From an uncultured Alphaproteobacteria bacterium (GTDB lineage Bacteria; Pseudomonadota; Alphaproteobacteria; HIMB59), in NCBI GenBank assembly GCA_902617515.1, contig CACMWX010000003.1, positions 16,886 to 80,885 of the forward strand: DNA of 64,000 nucleotides, in the 5' to 3' direction. Under the pieces are notes generated by a model, which searched no databases, was not told the origin of the DNA, and saw only the letters and a program-made list of their open reading frames with translations. This document shows, in pieces, positions 9,542-18,231 of this stretch (position 1 is its first letter; each line of letters begins with the position of its first letter). A program made the position numbers and the translations under genes.

Positions 9542-11326
9542 ATGAATGAAGAAAAAACTTTGGACAGTGCCCCAAACGGGAATGGGGCACAGTCTAACTC
9601 CTCTAAGGTCGGAGGAGATATTTATGTTCAAGATGCATCAAAGTCCTTTGGTGTTACAAAAGCCCTAAACGGTGTAAATTTCAAAGCTAACTTTGGTGAA
9701 ATCCACGCCATTGTTGGTGGTAATGGATGTGGTAAGAGCACATTGGCAAAGGTTATTTCAGGAGTTTTACCTTTGGACAAAGGAAAGGTCTCTATTATGG
9801 GGCATTCACCAAATTCCCCAATTGAAGCTCAAAGAATTGGTATCGCAACAGTTTTTCAAGAAGTGATGATAGCTGAAGAGGCTACTGTTTATGAAAATTT
9901 ATTTATTGGATATGACTCTTTTTTTGGGAAAAAATTAGCACATCGAGATAGGGTCGAAAAAGCTGCCTCTATAATGTTAGAACTATCCGGTGAATTTGTC
10001 GATCCATATACAATAGCAAATCAATTATCGCTTGGTATGAAAGCTTGGATAACAATTGGTAGAGCATTTTTAAGAAATCCTAAAGTACTAATTTTAGATG
10101 AGTCATCAGCTGCTCTCGATTTTGACTCTACAGAAAGACTTTTTGCAAAAATGAGAACATTAAGAGATCAAGGTGCAGCAATCTTTATTGTAACTCACAG
10201 AATTGCAGAGCTAGTTAGGATAAGCGATAGAGCAACAGTTATGAGAGATGGGGTTGATGTTGGAGTTTTAGCAGGAGAGGAAATTACTGAAAAAAATCTT
10301 CTAGGACTTATGACAGGTGATAAAAAATTTTCTACAGCATCAGAAATAAAAGCTACACCTCCAGACTCAATCTCAGATGAAATAGTTTTGTCTGCTAAAG
10401 ATTTAAAAGTTTGGGAAAATGGAGATGTTATTAACTTTGATCTTCCAAAAGGTGAGATACTTGGAGTCACAGGACTTGATGGGCAAGGACAAGATAATTT
10501 TGTTAAGGCTCTTGCAGGTATCGATCAACCACTTAGCGGAGAAGTAATTGTTAAACAGTCTGATGAGGAAAGAGAGAGAACCAAGAAAGATTACACTACT
10601 GTGAATAGCTTGTTAGATGCCAAGAAAAGTGGAGTTGGATATGTATCTGGAGATAGAAAAAAAGAGGGTATTTTTCCTAACATGAGCATATATGAAAATA
10701 TGGTCATACCTTTATATAAAGGAAAACAAGCTAAAACATCAGGTGGATTTATTGGTTTTATTAAATGGATGGAATTAAACGGTATTTTTGATTGGGAAGT
10801 AGAAAGATTAAGTATTAAGACAGGTCCAAAGAATAATCTAATTACCTCATTGAGTGGAGGAAATCAGCAAAAAGTCATGATTGCCAGAGCTTTCACAACA
10901 ACTCCAAAAATATTAATACTTAATGATCCAGCGAGAGGTATTGATGTTGGCGCAAAACGAGACTTATATAAACACTTAAGAATTTTCGTAAATGAAGGTG
11001 GTACAGCGATATTTCTATCAAGTGAACTCGAGGAATTTATAGGATTATGTCATCGAGTTTTAGTTTTTAGAGATGGGAGCATATTTGAGACCTTTGAGAA
11101 AGAGGATATTAATCCAAATACTATTCTTGAAGGAATGTTTGGTCATACTCAAAAGAAATCTAATGATAATAATTTATCAAGTACGCAAAATTCAAATCAA
11201 AAAGCTAATACTAATGCAGAGATTCAAAATAAAATTATTAAACCGACTGTGCCTACAAATGTCAAAGTTGTAGATTTTACAGATAAACCTAAGAGCAAAG
11301 AAAAAATTAAAGTTAAATATTTTTAA
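9542..11326 (+). CDS. Sugar ABC transporter ATP-binding protein (tandem ATPase, RbsA/MglA type)
   Basis: Walker A GGNGCGKST; second signature LSGGNQQKVMIARAF, DPARGIDVGAKRDLY; 594 aa with N/Q/K-rich C-terminal tail. Confidence 0.93.
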   Translation: MNEEKTLDSAPNGNGAQSNSSKVGGDIYVQDASKSFGVTKALNGVNFKANFGEIHAIVGGNGCGKSTLAKVISGVLPLDKGKVSIMGHSPNSPIEAQRIGIATVFQEVMIAEEATVYENLFIGYDSFFGKKLAHRDRVEKAASIMLELSGEFVDPYTIANQLSLGMKAWITIGRAFLRNPKVLILDESSAALDFDSTERLFAKMRTLRDQGAAIFIVTHRIAELVRISDRATVMRDGVDVGVLAGEEITEKNLLGLMTGDKKFSTASEIKATPPDSISDEIVLSAKDLKVWENGDVINFDLPKGEILGVTGLDGQGQDNFVKALAGIDQPLSGEVIVKQSDEERERTKKDYTTVNSLLDAKKSGVGYVSGDRKKEGIFPNMSIYENMVIPLYKGKQAKTSGGFIGFIKWMELNGIFDWEVERLSIKTGPKNNLITSLSGGNQQKVMIARAFTTTPKILILNDPARGIDVGAKRDLYKHLRIFVNEGGTAIFLSSELEEFIGLCHRVLVFRDGSIFETFEKEDINPNTILEGMFGHTQKKSNDNNLSSTQNSNQKANTNAEIQNKIIKPTVPTNVKVVDFTDKPKSKEKIKVKYF

Positions 11327-11331
11327 ATTCA

Positions 11332-12594
11332 ATGGTTCAAGAATATAAAAATACAGATTTAGATTTATTTCAAAAAATAGATTTAACCAATCCTAAAGAT
11401 GAGTTATTAAAAAAAAACAAGATAGGATCATCGCAACAAGAAAACAATAATATAAAATTTAATTATTTAAATCACGAGATTTCAAAATTTGAAAATTTAG
11501 AGAGTCATTTATCTCAAGATAAATCAAAAAAAGTTGATGATATTTTATTCTCTCAACTTGATGTTGACGATTATGCTAGTTTCAAAAATATGTATCCTCA
11601 TAATATTTCTCAACCTAAATTAAATGTAAGTAAACTCTCTGTAAAAAAACATATAAACGAGGATGGCACTTATCCCAATTTAGTTTCAAAGAATACAAAA
11701 GATAAAACCTCAGAGATATTTCAGGGAATTTACCCTGAGCCAAAGTTTTTACCAGGTGGTGATAAGTATTTATTAATAGAATTTGGTAATGTGATGAATT
11801 TAGAATTGAACTTTAAAGCTCAGGGGCTATCAAACTTAATTAAGACAGCAAATATAAAGGGAGTTTACGAAACACTCCCATGTTTTGCCTCAATGATAGT
11901 TCACTACAATCCAGATGATATCGGCTATCAAGATTTAATTAATGAATTGAAATCATTGCTTAAAGATATGAGAGATAATGATGATACTGTTGTAAATAGC
12001 AGACTTTTTCATTTCCCGACTGTCTATCTTGACAAATGGACAAAAGAGGCAATTGAAGACTATATAGCTAAAATCACAATGAAAAAGCCAGATCCTGAGT
12101 TCATTACAGAATTAAACCAATTAGATGACGTTAATCATTTTGTCAGAGTTCACTCTGGAACTGAGTATTGGGTGGCTTCGCTTGGTTTTTGGCCCGGTTT
12201 ACCATTTACAATGCCGCTTGACCCTAGGTGCAAATTAACCGCTCCAAAGTATAACCCACCTAGAACATGGACACCAAAAGGAACTGTGGGTATGGGAGGA
12301 TCGTCCACAGCTATTTATCCTGATAGGCTACCTGGAGGTTATCAAATTTTTGGTAGAACCCCTGTACCTATTTGGGATCCTGACAAGAATTTTGATGTTT
12401 TCAAAGATAGCATTTGTCTATTTAGGCCAGGAGATAGAATTAAATTTGTACCTTGTGATTATGATGAGTTTGAAATGATTGAAAAAAAAGTTGAGGATAA
12501 GTCATATCGATATGATTTAATTGAGGAGCATAAATTTTCTATCAAAAAATATAAAAGCTGGTTGTCTAAACTAGATTATAAAAAGAAGTTTTAA
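11332..12594 (+). CDS. pxpB: 5-oxoprolinase subunit B / KipI / AHS1-domain protein with ~134-aa N-terminal extension
   Basis: FLPGGDKYLLIEFG...HSGTEYWVASLGFWPGLPFTMPLDPR...PRTWTPKGTVGMGGSSTAIYPDRLPGGYQIFGRTPVPIWD is typical of the AHS1/KipI family. Confidence 0.92.
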   Translation: MVQEYKNTDLDLFQKIDLTNPKDELLKKNKIGSSQQENNNIKFNYLNHEISKFENLESHLSQDKSKKVDDILFSQLDVDDYASFKNMYPHNISQPKLNVSKLSVKKHINEDGTYPNLVSKNTKDKTSEIFQGIYPEPKFLPGGDKYLLIEFGNVMNLELNFKAQGLSNLIKTANIKGVYETLPCFASMIVHYNPDDIGYQDLINELKSLLKDMRDNDDTVVNSRLFHFPTVYLDKWTKEAIEDYIAKITMKKPDPEFITELNQLDDVNHFVRVHSGTEYWVASLGFWPGLPFTMPLDPRCKLTAPKYNPPRTWTPKGTVGMGGSSTAIYPDRLPGGYQIFGRTPVPIWDPDKNFDVFKDSICLFRPGDRIKFVPCDYDEFEMIEKKVEDKSYRYDLIEEHKFSIKKYKSWLSKLDYKKKF

Positions 12595-13563
12595 ATGTTT
12601 GAAGTTATTAAACAAGGACTAGAAACATCAGTGCAAGATTATCCCGGGAGAGTTGGTTATCTTAACCAAGGGTTCCCTCCATCAGGACCAATGGATAGTT
12701 GGTCTTTTCGACTTGCCAATTTACTTGTAGGTAATGAGGAGAGTTTTGCAGCGCTTGAGTGTCAGTACACTGGTCCAACTTTAAAATTTGAAAAAGATCA
12801 TGTCATTGCAGTCTGTGGTGCTGATATGCAGCCCAAAATAAATGGAAATTCTATTCCTATGTGGGAGAGTGTTTTAATAAAATCTGGACAAACTCTTGAA
12901 ATGGGTTTTACAGTATCTGGTGCAAGATCTTATGTGTCTTTTGCTGGAGGCATTGAGTCAGAAAAATGGCTAAACTCTCAATCAACTTTTCACAAAGCAG
13001 GCGTTGGTGGCATTGATGGTCATGCTTTGAAAGACGGTCAAAGAGTCCCTTTAGGTCAATCTAATGGGAAGATCGGTAGAAAAATTAGAACTGACTCAAT
13101 TCCAGAGATTAGCAATAGTGGTATTTGGGAAATTGAGGTTGTTCGGGGACCAAATGATGATTGGCTTGACGACGATGGATATGACACTTTTCTTAAAGCA
13201 GAGTGGAAACTTCAAGCAAGAAGTGATCGTACTGGATTTAGGTTGGATGGACCCACTTTAAGTTTTACTGAAAAAGCTACAAATAAATCTCCTGAACATG
13301 GCTATGAACCCTCAAATATAATAGATCAGGGCTACCCAATTGGTGGTATTAATTTGGCGGGTCAAACGCCAATAATACTTGTAAATGATGGGCCTAGTAT
13401 GGGTGGGTTTATTGTACCTTTTACTGTTCCATCAGCCTCTTTTTGGAAATTAGGACAAGCTAAACCAAATGAAAAATTTAAGTTTAAAGAAATAAGTGTG
13501 CAAGAGGCACAGGAAATGAGATCTGAACAAACCTCCATCTGCTCAATGGGAAGTGTCATATAA
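12595..13563 (+). CDS. pxpC: 5-oxoprolinase subunit C / KipA / AHS2-domain biotin-dependent carboxyltransferase family
   Basis: VIKQGLETSVQDYPGRVGYLNQGFPPSGPMDSWSFRLANLLVGNEE...VRGPNDDWL...RSDRTGFRLDGP...PIILVNDGPSMGGF. Confidence 0.93.
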   Translation: MFEVIKQGLETSVQDYPGRVGYLNQGFPPSGPMDSWSFRLANLLVGNEESFAALECQYTGPTLKFEKDHVIAVCGADMQPKINGNSIPMWESVLIKSGQTLEMGFTVSGARSYVSFAGGIESEKWLNSQSTFHKAGVGGIDGHALKDGQRVPLGQSNGKIGRKIRTDSIPEISNSGIWEIEVVRGPNDDWLDDDGYDTFLKAEWKLQARSDRTGFRLDGPTLSFTEKATNKSPEHGYEPSNIIDQGYPIGGINLAGQTPIILVNDGPSMGGFIVPFTVPSASFWKLGQAKPNEKFKFKEISVQEAQEMRSEQTSICSMGSVI

Positions 13564-13783
13564 TATGTCTACAGAAGTTTTAACGTCAGTTCCAGGTAAC
13601 ATATGGAAAGTTTTAGTAGAAGTTGGTGATGAAGTAAGTGAGGGGGATATATTATTTATTATGGAAGTTATGAAATCAGAGGTCAATCATAACGCTCCAG
13701 TTAGTGGAACGATAACTCAAGTTAACATTAGGAACGATCAAGAGGGTGTAAGCCCTGGCACTGTTGCTATTATCATAGATTAA
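13553..13783 (+). CDS. Biotin carboxyl carrier protein / biotin-lipoyl attachment domain
   Basis: 76 aa with biotinylation-type motif IMEVMKSEVNHNAPVSGTI; overlaps the pxpC stop. An alternative ATG at 13565 is equally plausible. Confidence 0.88.
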   Translation: MSYNMSTEVLTSVPGNIWKVLVEVGDEVSEGDILFIMEVMKSEVNHNAPVSGTITQVNIRNDQEGVSPGTVAIIID

Positions 13784-14398
13784 ATGACAGATACTCCACT
13801 TTTATATAATGGGCCTACTTCTCCTTTTGGAAGAAAATGTAAAGTATCTGCTCTTGTATTAGACGTTGCTCATAAAGAAGAAAAGATAAATATTTATAAA
13901 TCAAGATTTCTGGATGAATTTAATCCATTAAGACAAGTTCCTACTTTAATAGTTGGTAATAAAACGATCACAGACAGTGATAATATTTGTTTGTACTTTG
14001 ATAGTATTTCAAAAAAAGACTCTATATATCCAAAAGATCGTTATTGGGAAAGTATGACAATGATAAGTGTTTCAAATGGAATTATGGAAAATGCAGTTAA
14101 CCGTTATATAGAAATGTCAGCTATACCAGAATTAGAGCAAAGACATAAATCAATAGAACGTTATGAGAAAAAAATTTTAAGATCCATTGATTGGATTGAA
14201 AGAAAATATGATGAGTTCGTGACTGACAAGTTAACGATTGATCAAATATCTGTTGCCTGTGCATTAGACTATACATCTTTTAGATTTACTGATGCCTGGG
14301 GAGAAAATAATATTAAATTAAAAAAATGGTTAGAAAATATTACTAAGAATGATTTCATGAAATCAACATTACCTGGAGAGAGTTTTAAGTATGAATAA
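13784..14398 (+). CDS. Glutathione S-transferase family protein
   Basis: N-terminal thioredoxin-like GST fold LLYNGPTSPFGRKCKVSALVL...FNPLRQVPTLIVGNKTITDSDNICLYFDS. Confidence 0.8.
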   Translation: MTDTPLLYNGPTSPFGRKCKVSALVLDVAHKEEKINIYKSRFLDEFNPLRQVPTLIVGNKTITDSDNICLYFDSISKKDSIYPKDRYWESMTMISVSNGIMENAVNRYIEMSAIPELEQRHKSIERYEKKILRSIDWIERKYDEFVTDKLTIDQISVACALDYTSFRFTDAWGENNIKLKKWLENITKNDFMKSTLPGESFKYE

Positions 14399-14939
14399 AA
14401 GATTTAGAAAATTTTTTCTACAAATGATACATTATAAGTTGATGAGATATATTTTTGTACTTCTTCTAAGTTTGCCATTATTATCGATAAATTTGAATGC
14501 AGAGTATGAGATGCACATCCCAAATTGTACTCAAAAAGGTGTTGAAAATTGCGGTGGTTTTTTATTTGATAATGAAACTGGGGATGTCCTTTTTTGTGGT
14601 TCTGAGAGTTGTATCGATTTAAAACTCCCAAAATCTTGGAAGGCAAAACAGAAAGATAAACTATCAAAACAAGATCAAATATTAGAAATGCTCTCTAATA
14701 TTCAGGTTGGATCTGTCAACACAGTTCAAAATGTTGAGCCTTCCTCAGATACAAAAATTATAAATCAGGAAGTAAAATCAGAAGAAAAGAAAGAAGAAAA
14801 AGAGGTTGTCAAAAAAGAAGAGAAAAAAGAGAAGAAGATAGAAAAGTGTGACAAAGAAAAGAAAAGTTTGTGTAAAGGTTCTGGTGGCATGCAACTTGGA
14901 GGAACCGGAATGAAACTTAAGAAACCAACAAAAAAATAG
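14391..14939 (+). CDS. Hypothetical exported protein with K/E-rich low-complexity C-terminal half
   Basis: Internal hydrophobic signal (YIFVLLLSLPLLSINLNA), then EMHIPNCTQKGVENCGGFLFDNETGDVLFCGSESCIDLKLP, then KKEEKEVVKKEEKKEKK. True start may be one of several downstream ATGs. Confidence 0.65.
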   Translation: MNKRFRKFFLQMIHYKLMRYIFVLLLSLPLLSINLNAEYEMHIPNCTQKGVENCGGFLFDNETGDVLFCGSESCIDLKLPKSWKAKQKDKLSKQDQILEMLSNIQVGSVNTVQNVEPSSDTKIINQEVKSEEKKEEKEVVKKEEKKEKKIEKCDKEKKSLCKGSGGMQLGGTGMKLKKPTKK

Positions 14940-14940
14940 T

Positions 14941-15168
14941 TTGAAAAAAAAACAAAAGAGATCATTAGCTTCTTTAATATTAATAAGAGAAAAACTTGCC
15001 CATGACCTATGTAATGAGATTTATATGAGTAAAGATGAAGCTTATGAAATTATAGACTTTGCTTTCCAACTTAGTGATAAATTACCTGAAACTTATGATC
15101 AACTGAAATCAGAAATAAAGTCTTATATAATTATTAATATGTTATCTCTGGTTACTAAATTCCACTAG
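14941..15168 (+). CDS. Hypothetical small protein
   Basis: TTG start immediately after the preceding stop; 75 aa, no recognised family. Coding status is plausible but weak. Confidence 0.4.
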   Translation: MKKKQKRSLASLILIREKLAHDLCNEIYMSKDEAYEIIDFAFQLSDKLPETYDQLKSEIKSYIIINMLSLVTKFH

Positions 15169-15757
15169 TATCAATTTCTTCTTTTGAAATATTTTCTTTA
15201 TTTTCATCAAGTAAATTTTCATAGTTCGAATTTTCATTACTCAAATAAGCACTATCAGTTAAAATTATATCCATTCTCCTATTATTAAAACTATAATCAC
15301 AAGTAACTGAGAAAATTAACTCACTACTATTAGATTTATTGCTAAGATAAATTTCCCAGGTTGTTTTACTTTTAAGTTTATTTGGAAATTGTTTAACTTC
15401 AGTTTGAAATAATTCGGTGTTTTTCTTTTGAAATGAATTAATAAAGCTATCTTGAATGTCAAGGCACTCAACAGGACTGAGTTGCAATTGATTATTTGAA
15501 CCGTGAATTTCGTAAATATTTCCTGTTTTTGTTGATTTTAATGTGTATTCAGTAAGATATTTGTTTGCTATCAAGACGTTGTCCTCTTTAATAGAAATGC
15601 TTTCAATATTACCTTTCTTTAGTTTTATTCTACCATCATTTTCATACCTAAGAATGTCCTCGTACAATTTATAACCAAAAAGCTCAATTGATTGTGCATT
15701 CAAACAAAAAAACATGCTTACCGTGAATAATGTCTTAAACATAAGGAATTTTAACAT
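15155..15757 (-). CDS. Hypothetical exported protein
   Basis: The ORF extends to 15832, but ATG 15757 lies just after the upstream gene's stop (15762) and gives a signal peptide (MLKFLMFKTLFTVSMFFCLNAQSIE). Confidence 0.6.
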   Translation of the reverse strand: MLKFLMFKTLFTVSMFFCLNAQSIELFGYKLYEDILRYENDGRIKLKKGNIESISIKEDNVLIANKYLTEYTLKSTKTGNIYEIHGSNNQLQLSPVECLDIQDSFINSFQKKNTELFQTEVKQFPNKLKSKTTWEIYLSNKSNSSELIFSVTCDYSFNNRRMDIILTDSAYLSNENSNYENLLDENKENISKEEIDTSGI

Positions 15758-15761
15758 TGAT

Positions 15762-16211
15762 TTAGTTCTTTGAAATAGTGTTGAGCGGATATGGAACATC
15801 TTTGATAGAAAATTTACGACAATATTCAACACCCTCTAAAAGTTTTGACCATAGTTCGTTTGCATCCTTTTCTAATTCTGGGATCGAATATGATGCTAAG
15901 CTTAAAAACCATATCTTAAAAGAGTCCTTTGATAGTCTATCGACATTTGAATTAACTAATGTGGAAAAAGTATCTTTCCACTGTAGTAAGAGAACATCAG
16001 CTTCTTTTTTTGATAAATTCTGTGGTGATATAAAGTATTTTTTTTGAAGTGTTGATTTATCTTGTTCTAGGATAGATGTTTTAAATTGGAATGCATTATC
16101 GAGAATTGATGCTTTTTCTTTGCTATCATTTATTTCAATCCAATTAATAAAACCTTTCAATAATCTTGAGCATATGTCATGGAGTTGTTCATTATCTATT
16201 TCTTCATTCAT
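15762..16211 (-). CDS. Hypothetical protein (helical, poly(3-hydroxyalkanoate)-synthase-associated-like at best; family not identified)
   Basis: 149 aa ORF collinear between the ParA-like gene and an exported protein; no recognised motif. Confidence 0.55.
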   Translation of the reverse strand: MNEEIDNEQLHDICSRLLKGFINWIEINDSKEKASILDNAFQFKTSILEQDKSTLQKKYFISPQNLSKKEADVLLLQWKDTFSTLVNSNVDRLSKDSFKIWFLSLASYSIPELEKDANELWSKLLEGVEYCRKFSIKDVPYPLNTISKN

Positions 16212-16226
16212 ATAATTTATTAAAAT

Positions 16227-16865
16227 TTAAAATTTCAAGAATGACTGTATCTCTTTTGCTAGAGCCAACATTTCTAAACACCCTTTTCCAGTTCTTTGTT
16301 TTTCTACTACTGTTAACCCTAATCCCATAGTTGATACAAATATTTGTCTATTACCCAAAATCGTCTTTGCTTTTTTAACATTCATTTTATTAACAAATTT
16401 ATGTGCTTCTTGAATAAGTTTAGATTTTGCATTTGCTCTATTAATGAGTATTAATATCTCTCTTTTTTCTCTTTTCGCTAATTCAATTATGGACTCCGTG
16501 GCCCAAAAATCCACTTGAGAGGGAGATATCGGTATAATGACAAGGTCAGCTATTTCAATTGCTGGTCTTCCATCAGCGTCAATTTTGGGAGGAGTATCAA
16601 TTATTACTAAATCAGATTTTTCTTTAAGCGTTTTTGCCTCATACTGTGCGCCCCAGAGGCTTGCTGTTTTAAACTGAATCATGTTTTTATTTTTAAGTTT
16701 TTCATTTCTGGTAATAAACCACTTACCTAAACTGCCTTGAGGGTCTGTGTCGAGTAATGTCGTGGATAAATTATTTTTTAAAGAATAAACAGCAGCTAAA
16801 TTTGCAGCTATAGTGGTTTTTCCAGAGCCTCCTTTTTGTTGAGCGATGGTAATAACCTTAGACAC
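16227..16865 (-). CDS. ParA/MinD-family P-loop ATPase (orphan ParA)
   Basis: MSKVITIAQQKGGSGKTTIAANLAAVYS deviant Walker A; DTDPQGSLGKW; DLVIIDTPP. Confidence 0.92.
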   Translation of the reverse strand: MSKVITIAQQKGGSGKTTIAANLAAVYSLKNNLSTTLLDTDPQGSLGKWFITRNEKLKNKNMIQFKTASLWGAQYEAKTLKEKSDLVIIDTPPKIDADGRPAIEIADLVIIPISPSQVDFWATESIIELAKREKREILILINRANAKSKLIQEAHKFVNKMNVKKAKTILGNRQIFVSTMGLGLTVVEKQRTGKGCLEMLALAKEIQSFLKF

Positions 16866-16994
16866 AATTCAAGTATAAAAATAAAAAACTCTTAAGAAAG
16901 CCTTATTAAAAAAAAGTTGTGGGTTGATAGGTACTTAGAATAGGTTTGGTAAAATTATATAGGAAATAAACCTCATATCATCTATATTGCTATC

Positions 16995-18158
16995 GTGAAA
17001 GCGTTTCAATTCAACACTACTCCTGGAATAAGATTTGGAAGTGACTATTCAATAGGCACAGCAGAAGAAGTTTCTAAAAAACTTGGTAACAAAATACTAT
17101 TTGTAACTGATCCGGGTTTAGTAAAAATTGGGTTACACGAAAGAACAATTACTGAGCTTCAAAAATACTCTGAAATTTTAATTTTTGATAATGTTGAAGC
17201 TGACCCATCTATAAAAACACTTATGAGTTGTGTACAACAGGGAAGAGATTTTGATGCAACTGGTGTAATTGGATTTGGTGGTGGATCATCAATGGACGTA
17301 TCGAAATTAACTGCACTTTTGATTGGCTCAAACGAAAATATTCATGAAGCTTGGGGAGTGGCTAATGCTAAAGGGCCTAGGCTCCCTCTTGCACTTTACC
17401 CAACAACTTCTGGTACTGGTTCTGAAGTAACTCCAATTTCTATTATCACACAAGAAGATTTAGAAAAAAAAGGAGTCTCCTCTCCTATTATACTTCCAGA
17501 CCTTGCAATTCTTGATCCATCATTAACACTCGGTCTTCCCCCTCACATTACTGCTGCTACCGGTATTGATGCAATGGTCCACGCGATAGAGTCTTATGCT
17601 TCAAAAAGTGTGAACAATAATTTGATCTCCCAAACACTTGCAAAGGAAGCATTGAAGCTTTTAGGTAGTTCTATAAGACAAGCTGTCATTAACGGAAAGG
17701 ATATTGAAGCAAGATCAAATATGCTTGTTGGCTCTATGTTAGCAGGTGTCTCCTTTGGAAACTCTCCAGTTGCTGGCGTTCATGCTTTAGCATATCCGAT
17801 TGGAGGCACTTATCATGTCCCTCATGGTCTTTCCAACGCACTTGTCCTGCCATATGTTTTAAGATTTAATATATCTGATCAAAATGCATCAAAACTGTAC
17901 AGTGAAATAGCCCCGATTGTTTTTCCAGATATTGATACAAGCACCAGCACTCAAGATATTTCTTCAAAATTCATTGAAAAGTTGTCAGATCTATCAAGTG
18001 AATTAGGTTTAGAACAAAGATTAAGAGATCTCGACATCCCTGAAACTGCATGCGAAACAATGGCTAGAGATGCTATGAAACAAACCCGATTACTAATCAA
18101 TAACCCAAGAGAAATATCTGAAAAAGATGCTTTTGATATTTATAGGTCTGCATGGTAA
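16995..18158 (+). CDS. Iron-containing alcohol dehydrogenase
   Basis: GTG start; GVIGFGGGSSMDVSKL, ALYPTTSGTGSEVTPISII, GIDAMVHAIESYAS, AGVHALAYPIGGTYHVPHGLSNA (Fe-ADH metal-binding signatures). Confidence 0.93.
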   Translation: MKAFQFNTTPGIRFGSDYSIGTAEEVSKKLGNKILFVTDPGLVKIGLHERTITELQKYSEILIFDNVEADPSIKTLMSCVQQGRDFDATGVIGFGGGSSMDVSKLTALLIGSNENIHEAWGVANAKGPRLPLALYPTTSGTGSEVTPISIITQEDLEKKGVSSPIILPDLAILDPSLTLGLPPHITAATGIDAMVHAIESYASKSVNNNLISQTLAKEALKLLGSSIRQAVINGKDIEARSNMLVGSMLAGVSFGNSPVAGVHALAYPIGGTYHVPHGLSNALVLPYVLRFNISDQNASKLYSEIAPIVFPDIDTSTSTQDISSKFIEKLSDLSSELGLEQRLRDLDIPETACETMARDAMKQTRLLINNPREISEKDAFDIYRSAW

Positions 18159-18231
18159 AAACTTCATCTGATAAGAGATGGTAAATTTATCATCTTGAAT
18201 TATTAAGATTTTAAACTAAATAATATGAAAA

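Noticed and set aside
10195-10470. 91-aa minus-strand ORF
   Set aside because: Antisense within the tandem ATPase gene; no independent support.
14404-14965. Minus-strand ORFs 14404-14667 and 14765-14965
   Set aside because: Antisense to the exported hypothetical protein; poly-Phe/Ser translation reflects the K/E-rich sense strand.
18177-18194. GATGGTAAATTTATCATC imperfect palindrome upstream of the GldA-like gene
   Set aside because: Short, AT-rich, contains a G-T mismatch and no loop or T-tract; not strong enough as terminator or operator.
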